Assembly: GCA_025937785.1 (NCBI GenBank)
Contig: JAICQQ010000039.1
Coordinates: 1 to 48,211, forward strand
Reading direction: 5' to 3'
Length of the DNA stretch: 48,211 nt
Source: Polyangiaceae bacterium
GTDB lineage: Bacteria > Myxococcota_A > Polyangia > Polyangiales > Polyangiaceae
Shown here piece by piece: positions 29,695 to 38,829 of the stretch. The translations under genes were made by a program, and so were the position numbers. Position 1 is the first letter of the stretch. Each line of letters begins with the position of its first letter. Below the pieces are notes generated by a model that saw only the letters and a list, made by a program, of their open reading frames with translations, was not told where the DNA came from and searched no databases.

Positions 29695-32238
29695 TTACTC
29701 GCCCAGCACGACCAACTCGAGCCGCATCAGCGGTTCGGCGGCGGAATGGAGGGTGAAAGGGGTGAGCGCGACGGCGAGCTCCCGCAGCTGACCGGGTAGA
29801 CCTGGCAGCTGCGCTGCATGCACGCCCTCGATGCCGAGGAGCTTGCCTACCAGGCTCGACTCCCGTTCGGGCAACTCCACGACCGGCGCGTGCACCGGTA
29901 GGCGCCCCAGCGCGCGCGCGTGCGCGATCGCTTGCCGGAGCCCGCCGACTTCGTCGACCAGGCCGCGCTCCTGGGCCTGGCTCCCGGTCCACACGCGCCC
30001 CTGGGCCACGTCGTGCACGGCTTTCCGATCCAGCTTGCGCCCGCTCGCCACTCGCTCGAGAAACAGCTCGTAGAACTGTGCGAGCTTTTGCTGGTAGCGC
30101 TCGCGCTCGGGGGTCGAAAACGGGCGATAGAAGGCGTCCGCGTCCGCCGCGGGGCTCGTTTTGTAGACCTCGACGGTGATACCGAGCCGCGAGAGGAGCT
30201 CGGAGGCGTCTGCTTTGCCGTAATAGACCCCGATGCTGCCCGTCAACGTCGAGGGGTTCGCGAAGATGCGCCGCGTGGGGGCAGCGATGTAGTAGCCACC
30301 GCTGGCAGCGACGCCGCCCATGCTGACCACCACCGGTTTAACGCGATTCGTCAGATCGACGGCTCGCCAGATGGCATCCGCGGCGAGTGACGACCCGCCG
30401 GGCGACTCGACGCGAAGCACGACGGCGCCCACGCTGGGGTCGTTGCGCACCTGCTCGAGCGTCTCGACCAGCGTGAAGGAACCGACGCTCTCCATGCCGA
30501 CCAGCGGGTAGATGCGGCTGCGCCCGTCGACCAGCTCGCCCTGATCGACGTAGACGACCGCCAGCTTGCGCTGCGGCCCGAAGTACTTGGGCGCGACCCG
30601 CGCGCGGCGGTCGTCGAGCAGCGGCAGCTCGAGGCCGGTCAAGGTCTGCACCTGCGCCTCGAGCTCGTCTTCGTAGACGACGCCGTCGACCAGGCCCGCC
30701 TTGAGCGCCTCGGGCGCCGAGAGTGGACCCGTCGCGAGCACCTCTCGAAAGCGCGCGACGCCAAGCTTGCGATCGTGGGCCACGCTGCCGCTGAACGCGG
30801 CCTCGAAGCGCTGCATCAGGTCGATGCGATCGGCACGCGTCGATGCCGTCGCCTCGGACTCGGTGTACTGTTCGGGAGCGCTCTTGTGGTCACCGATGCG
30901 GATGAAGTCGGCGCGCACATGCAGCTTGTCCAGCAAGTCCTTCAGGTGCAGGTAACGCATCTTGAGGCCCGCGAACGGCAGGCCGCCGCCGCGCGCGACC
31001 AGCAAGCGGTCGGCCGCAGAGCACAGGTACAACGCCGCGCTGCTGCCGCTCTCGAGATGACAGAGCACGGACTTGCCACGCGCTTGCAACAACCGGAAGG
31101 CGTCGCGCAGCTCTTCGATGTGGGCGAGCGAGGCGGCGGGCGCGCTTCGGAGCTCGACCACCACCGCACGGATCGCGGGTTCATTTTCGGCCACGTCCCA
31201 GAGTCGCCGCAGCAGCGCCACGTGTTCGCGCGGACTCGGTGTCTCTTCGATGCGGACGCGCAAGGCGTAGCCGGCCATTTCGGCGCCGGTGGGTTCGCGC
31301 CAGCCGCGAAACGCGAGCTCGGCGTGCAAGCTCGGGACGCCGTCCACGGCGTCGCCCATGGCGCTGCCCCAACCGGCGCCGCCTCCGAGCTCGATGGACC
31401 CGCCCATGGCGTTGCCCCACAGCGCCAGATTCACGCCGAATGCGTAGCTCGGCTCGGCGAGCACCTCTTCGCCGGGATCGTTGACGCTGAACTCGCCGCG
31501 CGCGCGACCCACGTACGGAATGTCGACGCCGACCGTAGCTCGCGGCACCCAATAGCCAGGCGCGCTCGACACATGCTCCGCTTCGAGCCCGACTTCGATG
31601 GCTCGACTCCCCAGCGGACGCAACGCCAGCGCCACCACGTATGATCGATCCAAGGTCAAGCCAGCGTCGCTGCTCGGTTCGTCGAAGTTCTTGGCGAGCA
31701 GCGCAAACCCCGCGTAGTTCGAGGGACGCGAGCTGAGCCCGGCTGTCCACCCCGATAGGCCGTGTACCAGCGAGGTGTTCGAGAACGATCGCTGCCAAGA
31801 AAATCCCAGACTGGCGGTCGGTCCGCCGAGCGCGAAGCCGAGCGTCAGGAACTGGTAACGGATCTCTTGCCCGAAGCGCTCGTTTGCCGCGGCAGCGGGC
31901 GGATCGAGCCAGTCGAAACGGACGCCGACGCCCAGCGGGAGGCTGGGAGTGGACGCGCCGAAACCGAGCGCGTAACCCTGCTCTAGCACCTCAGCGTCTT
32001 CGTTCAGAAAGCCGCCCGTAAAGCGCAACTCCGCGCCGGGCAGGAACGCGAGGTTAGCGGGGTTCTGCACCACCGCCGTCGAGTCTTCGTTGCTGACCAC
32101 GCTGCGACCGGTCGCGGGCAGCGGCGCCGGCCGTGTCGGCAGCGACTGCGCCCGAGCCTCCGATCCCAAGAGGCAGCCCAGAGCACCCAGCACCAGGGCC
32201 AGCGAGAGCGCCGGCCATCCCCAACGCAGCTGCCGCAT
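29695..32238 (-). CDS. sppA: Signal peptide peptidase SppA fused to an outer-membrane-like barrel domain
   Basis: An 847-residue protein with an N-terminal signal (about 1-30, ending SEARA). Residues about 45-320 are beta-rich with alternating hydrophobic strands and turns (ALGFGASTPSLPLGVGVRFDW, YQFLTLGFALGG, RATVGVDIPYVGRARG), resembling an outer-membrane barrel of the PorV/FadL kind. Residues about 325-800 are a tandem SppA protease: catalytic Lys452 in IGDHKSAPEQY and nucleophile Ser646 in GGVAASGGYYIA. Classical SppA has an N-terminal membrane helix and cuts signal peptides in the inner membrane; a barrel-like domain in its place is unusual and could move the enzyme outside. Its ATG overlaps the stop of the UDPGP gene by one base (TGATG). 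Confidence 0.9.
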   Translation of the reverse strand: MRQLRWGWPALSLALVLGALGCLLGSEARAQSLPTRPAPLPATGRSVVSNEDSTAVVQNPANLAFLPGAELRFTGGFLNEDAEVLEQGYALGFGASTPSLPLGVGVRFDWLDPPAAAANERFGQEIRYQFLTLGFALGGPTASLGFSWQRSFSNTSLVHGLSGWTAGLSSRPSNYAGFALLAKNFDEPSSDAGLTLDRSYVVALALRPLGSRAIEVGLEAEHVSSAPGYWVPRATVGVDIPYVGRARGEFSVNDPGEEVLAEPSYAFGVNLALWGNAMGGSIELGGGAGWGSAMGDAVDGVPSLHAELAFRGWREPTGAEMAGYALRVRIEETPSPREHVALLRRLWDVAENEPAIRAVVVELRSAPAASLAHIEELRDAFRLLQARGKSVLCHLESGSSAALYLCSAADRLLVARGGGLPFAGLKMRYLHLKDLLDKLHVRADFIRIGDHKSAPEQYTESEATASTRADRIDLMQRFEAAFSGSVAHDRKLGVARFREVLATGPLSAPEALKAGLVDGVVYEDELEAQVQTLTGLELPLLDDRRARVAPKYFGPQRKLAVVYVDQGELVDGRSRIYPLVGMESVGSFTLVETLEQVRNDPSVGAVVLRVESPGGSSLAADAIWRAVDLTNRVKPVVVSMGGVAASGGYYIAAPTRRIFANPSTLTGSIGVYYGKADASELLSRLGITVEVYKTSPAADADAFYRPFSTPERERYQQKLAQFYELFLERVASGRKLDRKAVHDVAQGRVWTGSQAQERGLVDEVGGLRQAIAHARALGRLPVHAPVVELPERESSLVGKLLGIEGVHAAQLPGLPGQLRELAVALTPFTLHSAAEPLMRLELVVLGE

Positions 32239-33371
32239 CAGCCGCCCAGGACCGAACGCGCCACGAGTACGTCGCGGATCTCGCCCTGACGCGCGGCGAG
32301 CTCGGGGAGATCTTTCACGGGGAGAAAGCGACTCGCAGCGCCTTCACGCGGCACCTTCAGGTAGCGCGTTTCGAGCGAAAACGTCAGTTCGTTGATCAAC
32401 CGTTCGAACTGGATCACCGGCTGATCGCCGACCTTTTTCTCGACGATGAAGTAGGTCCAGTCCATCTGCAACTGGGCGAGCGCGGGCGCGTCGAAACAGA
32501 ACGTGTTGACGTTGAACACACCGACGGAGCGCGGATCGAAGTGGCTCGGCAGGCGAAACTCTTCGAGCACCACTAGCTTGCCGTCGAGCTCGACGGGAAT
32601 GCCACCGCGATCGCTGCCCACCTTCTCGACGAGTTCGGAGGTGCACGGCGCGCCGTGCGCGAGGTGGAAACCCACCACAGCAGGATCGAGCGAAGCTCCC
32701 AAGTTGTCGAGGTTCGCGACCATCACCGTCTTGCCACCTTCCGCCAGGAAGCGATCCAAAAGCCCGCTCTGGCGGACCGCATCCAAGAAGTCACCGTGAC
32801 CATGAGCGTGGAGGCTCGGCTCGCCCGACTCGTCGAGGAACAGCCCGCCCTGCGGCGTGAGGCGCAATGACACATGTTGGGGGAAGACTGCAACGGTATG
32901 ATCGTCCTGCCGTGGCCCGAGGGCCGCTCGAATGTTTTCGTCAGTGGCGTAGCTCGTCATCAACCAAAGCGGCGGTTGCTTACCGAACTCGCGCTGCAGC
33001 GCGCCCATCTCACGCAGGCGAAGGTCGAGGAAGGTCTGTCCGGGCAACGCTTCGACGAGCGCTTTCACCACGCCGCCCATGCGCGTCGCCATGCCGCCGG
33101 CCAAGAGCACGAAGGCGCACTGACCTTTGCGGAGCGCGTCCGCACCGAGCGCTCGGTATTCGCGATGGCGCTCGCTATTTTCCGGCGGAAAATCAACGAT
33201 AGCTCCGGGGCTGGGGGGACGCAGCGCACCGCGCACGTGATTGTCGACCGGCTCACCGCGCCGGAGCCGTTCGGCGAGCCGCAAGAATCGCCCCCGGTCG
33301 AAGTGATTGGCGTTCAACACACCCTTGGTGGCTGTCGACAGCTTTTCCAGCTGGCTTGAAAGGTCACTCAT
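32238..33371 (-). CDS. UDP-sugar pyrophosphorylase (UDPGP family)
   Basis: A 377-residue nucleotidyltransferase that makes a UDP-sugar from UTP and a sugar-1-phosphate. The UDPGP family signature is FVLLAGGMATRMGG followed by a Lys (KALVEALPGQTFLDL). Other supporting strands are MTSYATDENI, GHGDFLDAV, VMVANLDNLGA (with the metal-binding Asp) and VFNVNTFCFD. The protein lies between UDP-glucose and UDP-N-acetylglucosamine types, so the sugar is not clear. ATG 33371 is chosen over GTG 33383; neither has a good ribosome binding site. It is coupled to the SppA fusion, and its promoter must be in the 150-base divergent gap that it shares with the STAS-like gene. Confidence 0.88.
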   Translation of the reverse strand: MSDLSSQLEKLSTATKGVLNANHFDRGRFLRLAERLRRGEPVDNHVRGALRPPSPGAIVDFPPENSERHREYRALGADALRKGQCAFVLLAGGMATRMGGVVKALVEALPGQTFLDLRLREMGALQREFGKQPPLWLMTSYATDENIRAALGPRQDDHTVAVFPQHVSLRLTPQGGLFLDESGEPSLHAHGHGDFLDAVRQSGLLDRFLAEGGKTVMVANLDNLGASLDPAVVGFHLAHGAPCTSELVEKVGSDRGGIPVELDGKLVVLEEFRLPSHFDPRSVGVFNVNTFCFDAPALAQLQMDWTYFIVEKKVGDQPVIQFERLINELTFSLETRYLKVPREGAASRFLPVKDLPELAARQGEIRDVLVARSVLGG

Positions 33372-33521
33372 GGCAACGCGCACTATAGGCAGAGTCTTCG
33401 TAGGAAGACAGCCGAGGGTTTGTAGGACGAACTTTCAGGCCCTTCGGACGAGGCGACCCGATGAGTCCCTGGGTCTCGCCTACGTCCGACGCAGGCATGG
33501 CCCTTGCTCTCTGTGAGGCGT

Positions 33522-33992
33522 ATGGGACTTCGTGCAAACAGCAGCTGCGGCCCGGACTCGCCGATTTCGACGGACGCCTGCGGATTAGTGGTGATCGAAC
33601 GGCTCAGCGGCGCGCTCTCGGTGGAAAGGCTCACGGAGCTCACGGCGAAGCTGGCCGAACGCTTGGCGCCGAACGTGTCCGTCCGACTCCTCGTGGACCT
33701 GACCGGCGCAGTTCCCGCGGGTTTCGGCTGGGGCGGGCTGATCGAGTTCGCGGCGCACGTCGACCGAGTTGGTCTGCACGGGCGCATCCCTCGCGTCGCA
33801 ATTGTCGCAAACAGCGACGAAGTCGTCGCCCTGGCGCGCTTGTACAAGAGCCTGGTTCACCACGACACCAGCCTGGCGGTGTTCCACGAGGCCGAACAGG
33901 CACTCGCGTGGCTGCGCCTCCCGGATCCCGCCCATCCATCGGCTCGCTTCGGGGTAGCCCCTGCGACGGTTCAGGTGCTGCGAAGCCGCTGA
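33522..33992 (+). CDS. STAS/SpoIIAA-like protein
   Basis: A 156-residue protein starting at ATG 33522, with GAGG four bases upstream. After a short leader the sequence GLVVIERLSGALSVERLTELTAKLAERL, then VRLLVDLTGAVP, then IPRVAIVANSDEVV, then SLAVFHEAEQALAWL follows the SpoIIAA-like alternating strand-helix order, as in the STAS-related 'SpoIIAA-like' family. The Ser/Thr that is phosphorylated in classical anti-anti-sigma factors is Thr in DLTG. No anti-sigma partner is next to it. It is divergent from the UDPGP gene, and a small lipoprotein follows after 72 bases. Confidence 0.7.
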   Translation: MGLRANSSCGPDSPISTDACGLVVIERLSGALSVERLTELTAKLAERLAPNVSVRLLVDLTGAVPAGFGWGGLIEFAAHVDRVGLHGRIPRVAIVANSDEVVALARLYKSLVHHDTSLAVFHEAEQALAWLRLPDPAHPSARFGVAPATVQVLRSR

Positions 33993-34064
33993 ACCCGAAG
34001 CGGGCGTCCCTGGCAAAGCTGCGTGTCTGGCAAAGCTGCGTGCCTGGCGTTACACTTCGGGCCG

Positions 34065-34403
34065 ATGCCGCGCGCGTGTTCGAACTCCGACCGCCGTGTC
34101 CGAACCTGGACGTTGGCGGCGTTCGCAGCGGCGACCGGCTGCGTGCCGGGGGTGCCCCACTTCGTGACCGCAGCAGAAGCCCGTGCCGGGCATCCCTACG
34201 AGGATGCGGAGTACGGGAGCGCGGAGCTGACCCTTCAAGCCCCCGTTCCACCGCCCCCGGCAGCAGCGAGCAGCGCCCCGGGCTCCGTCGCCACCGCCAG
34301 CTACTGGCACTGGAACGGGCTTGCGTACGAATTGGTGCCCGGCACCCGCGAAACCGCCGACCCGCCCTACCTCTGGCGCTGGCAGAACGACCCGGTGCGC
34401 TGA
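34065..34403 (+). CDS. Small lipoprotein with YxW-type repeat
   Basis: A 112-residue predicted lipoprotein. ATG 34065 opens a signal with a basic region and TLAAFAAATGC (Cys26). A Pro/Ala linker is followed by YWHWNGLAYELVPG and PYLWRWQNDP, which resembles the YxWGxW / 'Y-W-V-P-G' repeat found in small secreted proteins of many Gram-negative bacteria. The role of that repeat is not known. It precedes the transglutaminase gene by 43 bases on the same strand. Confidence 0.65.
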   Translation: MPRACSNSDRRVRTWTLAAFAAATGCVPGVPHFVTAAEARAGHPYEDAEYGSAELTLQAPVPPPPAAASSAPGSVATASYWHWNGLAYELVPGTRETADPPYLWRWQNDPVR

Positions 34404-34446
34404 GCGCGGTGTGCCGCTTCGCTGGGTTTGCTACGCTATCGTTCCC

Positions 34447-36087
34447 ATGGGCACCCCGCGCGTTCCTCGAGCCTTCCTTGCAGCGCTGCTGGGGCTCGGG
34501 CTCGCCGTCGGCTTCCCCGCGCAGGCAGGCCCGGTGCTGCACGAGTTCTTCGAGGTCGATCTCGAAGAGGATTTGAAGCTCGGCGCCACCACCCGCGATG
34601 GAAGCTTCCCGGCGGTGCTGGAAACCGAAAGCGGCATCGTTCCGGCTCCGTCGCCGGCGCGCAACGCCGATCCATCCACCACTGCCTACGGCGGAAGCTC
34701 GACACCGAATAGCGCGGATTCGACCTACCGCATCGACCGTAACACCACTCGCCCGTCGATGGTGAACTACGATGACCCGTTCACTCCGCCGATCACGCCG
34801 TTCAAGCGGCTGTTCGCCTACGACGCCGTCGACGATGACTTCGAACTATTCGTCAGCAACAAGCAGCTCGTCGAGGTCCCGCTCGGCGGCCACGCGCGCG
34901 ACGGCGAGGATCAATTCTACGCGGATCTCTTCGTGGACCTGGCCGCCGACTCTCCGGTGCGCATCCCCAGCGTTGGACCGCACACGCGCATCCTGCGGGC
35001 TCAGCTCGAGCCGCCCACCTCCTTCAAGATCGAGCAAGACGGCGCGGAGAATTGGTTCATTCGCGCCGACAAGCGCATGCGAGCACGCCTGATGCTCCAG
35101 CTGTCGGTGCCGCGCGCGGTGTTCGGCAGCCCCTTTGCGAGGGTATCTTGGGGGCGGCTCTCGAAGTACGTGCGGCCGCTTCCGGAGCCCATGCAACAGG
35201 CCGCGAGCAAGGTGCTCGGCGAACTCGGGTTGTCCGAGCAGCTGATGCCGCGCGATGCGCTCACCCGGCTCGTGAATCACTTCCGGTCGTTCAAGCCCTC
35301 CGAAGCGCTGCCCGCCGCGGAGAGCGGGGTGGCGCTCTACACCGAGCTCACGCTGTCGCAGAAGGGTGTGTGTCGCCACCGGGGGTATGCCTTCGTGATC
35401 ACCGCGCTCGCGCTCGGTCTACCCGCACGCTTCGTGCGCAATGAGGCCCACGCCTGGGTGGAGGTGTACGACGGCGAGCTCTGGCACCGCATCGACCTCG
35501 GTGGCGCCGCCAGCCAGCTTCAATCCGAACAAGATACGCGCGTCGCTCCGCATCACGCTCCGGACGACCCGTTCGAATGGCCCGACGGTTCCGAGAGCGC
35601 GCTCGACATGGCCTCGGGGGCAGCGACACAGAACAGTCAGGGAACTCGCGGCACCGCGTCCGCAGCGCAGCCAAGTCAGGGTGACGTGACGCGCGAAACG
35701 CAGCCCGCGGCCGAATCGGGAGCAGAGTCGACCTCCGACGGCGAGGCGGCCGAGGAGACGACGCCCGACGAGGGAGCCGTCGATCGCCGGCCCAAGACCG
35801 TACTCGACTTCGACTTTGCCGAGACCAGCACCCGCCGGGGCGCCGCGTTGCGGCTACAAGGCACCGCGCATGCAGGCGACGACGCTTGCGCCTTCGCTCG
35901 GGTCGATGTGGTGCTCGAGCCCAAGGAGGGGCAGCGTATCACCATCGGCTCGTTGCCCACCGACGAAGCCGGTCATTTCACCGGTTCGGTGACGGTGCCG
36001 CTCAGCGTCGACGTCGGCCACTACCTGCTGACGCTGACGACGCCCGGAACCGCCGCTTGCGGCCCGAGCGCGGCCGTCGAAGAGTGA
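34447..36087 (+). CDS. Exported transglutaminase-like protein
   Basis: A 546-residue protein. ATG 34447 opens an export signal (PRVPRAFLAALLGLGLAVGFPAQA, here best read as cleaved after QAG). A beta-rich N-terminal part (about 60-220) is followed by a transglutaminase-like cysteine protease fold with Cys309 in QKGVCRHRGY, His335 in NEAHAWVEVY and Asp350 in HRIDLGG. A disordered acidic linker (about 365-450; Ser/Gln/Glu/Thr) leads to a beta-sandwich-like C-terminal domain of about 90 residues (VDVVLEPKEGQRITIG). The catalytic triad is complete. Secreted members of this fold cross-link or cleave peptides in the envelope; the substrate is unknown. Confidence 0.88.
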   Translation: MGTPRVPRAFLAALLGLGLAVGFPAQAGPVLHEFFEVDLEEDLKLGATTRDGSFPAVLETESGIVPAPSPARNADPSTTAYGGSSTPNSADSTYRIDRNTTRPSMVNYDDPFTPPITPFKRLFAYDAVDDDFELFVSNKQLVEVPLGGHARDGEDQFYADLFVDLAADSPVRIPSVGPHTRILRAQLEPPTSFKIEQDGAENWFIRADKRMRARLMLQLSVPRAVFGSPFARVSWGRLSKYVRPLPEPMQQAASKVLGELGLSEQLMPRDALTRLVNHFRSFKPSEALPAAESGVALYTELTLSQKGVCRHRGYAFVITALALGLPARFVRNEAHAWVEVYDGELWHRIDLGGAASQLQSEQDTRVAPHHAPDDPFEWPDGSESALDMASGAATQNSQGTRGTASAAQPSQGDVTRETQPAAESGAESTSDGEAAEETTPDEGAVDRRPKTVLDFDFAETSTRRGAALRLQGTAHAGDDACAFARVDVVLEPKEGQRITIGSLPTDEAGHFTGSVTVPLSVDVGHYLLTLTTPGTAACGPSAAVEE

Positions 36088-36096
36088 CCCGGCAGG

Positions 36097-36606
36097 CTAA
36101 GCGCGTCGCAGCTGGCGCAACAAGAGCGCGGCCAGGCCGAGCGCTGCGGCGAGGCCCCAGCTCGATGTGCGCAGGGTTTCGCCAGGGGCCACTTGAGCGC
36201 TACAGCCGTAGACCGCGTCGGAACAGATCCCCACGGCTTCGGTGCTGCCGGGATCGGTGTTCGCGATGATCTCGTCGCGATCCGAAATCCCCTCCTCGTC
36301 CATGTCGGTGTTCTTCATGCTCGCGGGACCATCGAGAGCGTAGAACGCGGGGATACCGTTCAGGATCCCCACCGCATTCTGGAGGCCGTAGTTGTTCAGG
36401 TTGTCACCGCCACCTTCCATGGTGTTGTGACACATGAGGCACGTCGGCGCGCAATCGAGCTGCAGGGTGTCTTGGATCTCGCCTGGGTATTCGGGCCTGG
36501 CGCTGGCGACTTGCGCGTGCAGCACGAGCGCACCCAGCGCCAGGTAACCAGCGACGCGTCGCAGTCGTACAGAAGCACTCAGAGCCGTGAACTTCGCGCC
36601 GACCAT
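36097..36606 (-). CDS. Secreted CxxCH protein with MYXO-CTERM-like tail (copy 1)
   Basis: A 169-residue protein, with a signal peptide from ATG 36606 (GYLALGALVLHAQVASA). The mature part starts PEYPGEIQDTLQLDC and has a CxxCH motif, CLMCHNT, that could bind a single heme c, followed by the Gly/Asn-rich NLNNYG. A DMDEEGISDRDEI segment resembles calcium-binding thrombospondin type 3 loops. The tail has YGCSAQVAPG, then a hydrophobic helix and LLRQLRRA, which matches the MYXO-CTERM sorting plan of a Cys-containing motif, a helix and basic residues. The next gene upstream is a paralogue with a 4-base gap, so this is a tandem duplication. Heme binding is inferred from one motif. Confidence 0.82.
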   Translation of the reverse strand: MVGAKFTALSASVRLRRVAGYLALGALVLHAQVASARPEYPGEIQDTLQLDCAPTCLMCHNTMEGGGDNLNNYGLQNAVGILNGIPAFYALDGPASMKNTDMDEEGISDRDEIIANTDPGSTEAVGICSDAVYGCSAQVAPGETLRTSSWGLAAALGLAALLLRQLRRA

Positions 36607-36610
36607 GGCG

Positions 36611-37102
36611 TCAAACACGGAGCTGGCGCAGCAAGAAAGCAGCGACACCACAGGCTGCAACGAGGGCCCACAACGAAGTGCGTGGCGTGCCACCCGGCGC
36701 CATCTGCGCCGCGCCGCAACCATAGATGGCTTCGGAGCAGATCGGCAGGTCCGCGGTGCTGCTAGGATCCGTGTTGGCGATAATCTCGTCGCGATCGGTC
36801 TTCCCTTCGGAGTCTTTGTCGAAATTCGAGGTCGCCGCGTAGCCGTCCGCGGCGAAGAACACGGCGGGGGTCTGCATCACGAGCCGGTTCTTGCTCGCGT
36901 CCTCGCCGTACGCGTTCAGGTTCTCGCTGCCACCCTCCAGGCTCTTGTGGCACAAGAGGCACGTGGGCGTGCAGTCGAGTTGTAGTGTGTCTCGGATCTC
37001 GCCCGGGAAGTTCTGACTGGCGGCGCCCTCATGCGCTTGGAGCATGACGGTAGCGAAGAACGCGAAGACGGGAAGCAGGTGCCGGACGGGCGCAATGGCC
37101 AT
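36611..37102 (-). CDS. Secreted CxxCH protein with MYXO-CTERM-like tail (copy 2)
   Basis: A 163-residue paralogue of the preceding gene. ATG 37102 gives a signal (VRHLLPVFAFFATVMLQAHEGAAS). The shared plan is FPGEIRDTLQLDC, CLLCHKS (CxxCH), NLNAYG, the acidic loop DKDSEGKTDRDEI with NTDPSSTA, YGCGAAQMAPGG, and a hydrophobic helix with LLRQLRV at the end. The copies have diverged between the CxxCH and the acidic loop, so the duplication is old. A 113-base gap separates it from the methyl-accepting protein gene, and I see no other gene there. Confidence 0.82.
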   Translation of the reverse strand: MAIAPVRHLLPVFAFFATVMLQAHEGAASQNFPGEIRDTLQLDCTPTCLLCHKSLEGGSENLNAYGEDASKNRLVMQTPAVFFAADGYAATSNFDKDSEGKTDRDEIIANTDPSSTADLPICSEAIYGCGAAQMAPGGTPRTSLWALVAACGVAAFLLRQLRV

Positions 37103-37215
37103 GCGCAAAGCTAGCGTACTTCCCCCGCGTGCGTCAGCAATCGCGGCATTCCTCCGTCGCGCAAAGTTCCATTCACGGTAAACAGCGACCGAGCCCCCCG
37201 GACGCTGGGGGGACG

Positions 37216-38829
37216 CTATTCGGTAGCGGCCTTACGCAGGCGTTCGGTGCTGGTGATGAGGTCGCGCAGCGACGAATCTTGCCGGCGCGCCGATTCTTCG
37301 ATCTGGTTCGCCGCCGAGAGCGCGTGCTCGGAGCCGCGCGTCTGCGAGCGCTGGGCGGACGTCAACTGGTTGACCAGATTGCTGATGCTCTCGATCGCTT
37401 GGGTGATCTGGCGGCTGCCGCGCGACTGCTCCTGGCTCGACCGTTCGACCAGATGCGAGATGGTCCGCATCTTTTCGCCGCTCTTCATGATGAGCTCGGA
37501 GCCGCGCGCCTGCTGCGCGGTGGCAGCAGCGATCTGCTGCACGGTTTCGGCGATGCGCCCGATGGCGTCGGTGACCTGCTTCGAGCCCTTCGCTTGCTCG
37601 ACCGTGGCGCGGGCGATGGCGCGCACCATGTTCGTGCTCTTCTGCGAGCTCTCGAGGATCTTCTTGAGGGCGCGTTCGGCCTCGTTGGAGACCTCGACGC
37701 CGCGGTCGACGTTCTGGGCGCCCCGCTCGACCGCCGTGATGGCGTTCTTGCTTTCGGCCTGGATCGTCTTGATCAAGTCGGCGATTTCTTTGGTGCTGGC
37801 ACCGGCACGTTCGGCCAGATCTTTGATCTCGTCAGCGACCACCGCGAAGCCCTTGCCGTGTTCGCCCGCCTGCGCGGCGATGATGGCGGCGTTCAGCGCG
37901 AGCAGGTTGGTCTGCTCGGCGACTTCATCGATAACGTTGAGGATCTGGCCGATGGCGTCGATGCGCGAGCCCAGGTTCGAGATCACGCTGACCGCTTCCT
38001 GGCTGCTCTCTTTGATGCGGTAAATTTCACCGATCGTCTTCAGGATGGCTTCCGCGCCGCGCTCGGCGTCGTTGGCGACCTCTTCGCTGAGCCGCGCCGT
38101 TTCGTTGGCGTTCGACTGCACCTGGTCGATGGACACGTCCATCTCGTTCATGCTCGAGCTGGTTTCTTCGGCTGTCAGCGACAGCGCATCGACGTTCTTC
38201 GCAACCTCTTTGATCGAGAACGCCATCTCTTCGATCGAGGCCACGGTCTCACGCACGCTCGAACCCAGCTCGACGATGTTCTCGGCCACCTCGTCGTTGG
38301 TGGCGGTCATTTCCAAGATCGACGAGCTCGACTCTTCCGCGCTGGCTGCCAGGACTTCGACGTGCTGTGCCATCTCACGGTGCGCGGCGGCCATTTCCTT
38401 GACGTAGCGGCCTGCCTCTTCGGCAGCGTTGAGCTGGGTGGCGACGCCATCGGTCAGCGTGCGGAGCGCGGCGTTGACGTTGTCCGACGCTGCTACGGCC
38501 AAGCGTTGCTGGTCGTCGTCCCGCGCCTTCATGTCCGCGATGTGCTCGCGCAGCTCGACGAGCGCGTCGTAGATGGCGAGTTCTTGCTCGGTGGCTTCGC
38601 GCGGGCGCTCGACCGACTTACCCTGTCCGATGCGCCGGAGCGCATCGCGGATGCTGTCGAGGGCATAGCGGTTGCTGCCGGCTGAACCGCCCAACAGGAC
38701 CGCGGCGGCTCCAGCCGCGCCGACCACCAAGACCGGAACCCAATGGGTGGGCTCCGACATTCCAAAGATAACGGCTGCGAATACGGGGGCCGCTGCTAAC
38801 AGAAGCTGGCGCTGAGAAGGGACTGTCAT
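37216..38829 (-). CDS. Methyl-accepting chemotaxis-type protein
   Basis: A 537-residue transducer. Two hydrophobic segments (about 8-24 and 31-49) are separated by only a few residues, so there is almost no outside ligand domain. The rest is a long coiled-coil methyl-accepting domain: the signalling tip is at about 300-340 ([34 protein letters not shown]), flanked by repetitive helices rich in Glu, Ser and Ala. The usual IEAARAGE reads IIAAQAGE. The lack of a sensor domain suggests it reads an intracellular or membrane signal, or acts as an adaptor to a Frz-like pathway. No che genes are adjacent. The 204-base gap to the next gene (38830-39033) holds no gene. Confidence 0.92.
   Translation of the reverse strand: MTVPSQRQLLLAAAPVFAAVIFGMSEPTHWVPVLVVGAAGAAAVLLGGSAGSNRYALDSIRDALRRIGQGKSVERPREATEQELAIYDALVELREHIADMKARDDDQQRLAVAASDNVNAALRTLTDGVATQLNAAEEAGRYVKEMAAAHREMAQHVEVLAASAEESSSSILEMTATNDEVAENIVELGSSVRETVASIEEMAFSIKEVAKNVDALSLTAEETSSSMNEMDVSIDQVQSNANETARLSEEVANDAERGAEAILKTIGEIYRIKESSQEAVSVISNLGSRIDAIGQILNVIDEVAEQTNLLALNAAIIAAQAGEHGKGFAVVADEIKDLAERAGASTKEIADLIKTIQAESKNAITAVERGAQNVDRGVEVSNEAERALKKILESSQKSTNMVRAIARATVEQAKGSKQVTDAIGRIAETVQQIAAATAQQARGSELIMKSGEKMRTISHLVERSSQEQSRGSRQITQAIESISNLVNQLTSAQRSQTRGSEHALSAANQIEESARRQDSSLRDLITSTERLRKAATE

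Noticed and set aside
37129..38685. 518-residue ORF on the plus strand opposite the methyl-accepting gene
   Set aside because: The minus-strand product has the canonical signalling tip; the plus frame is an Asp/Leu/Arg-rich shadow without homology.
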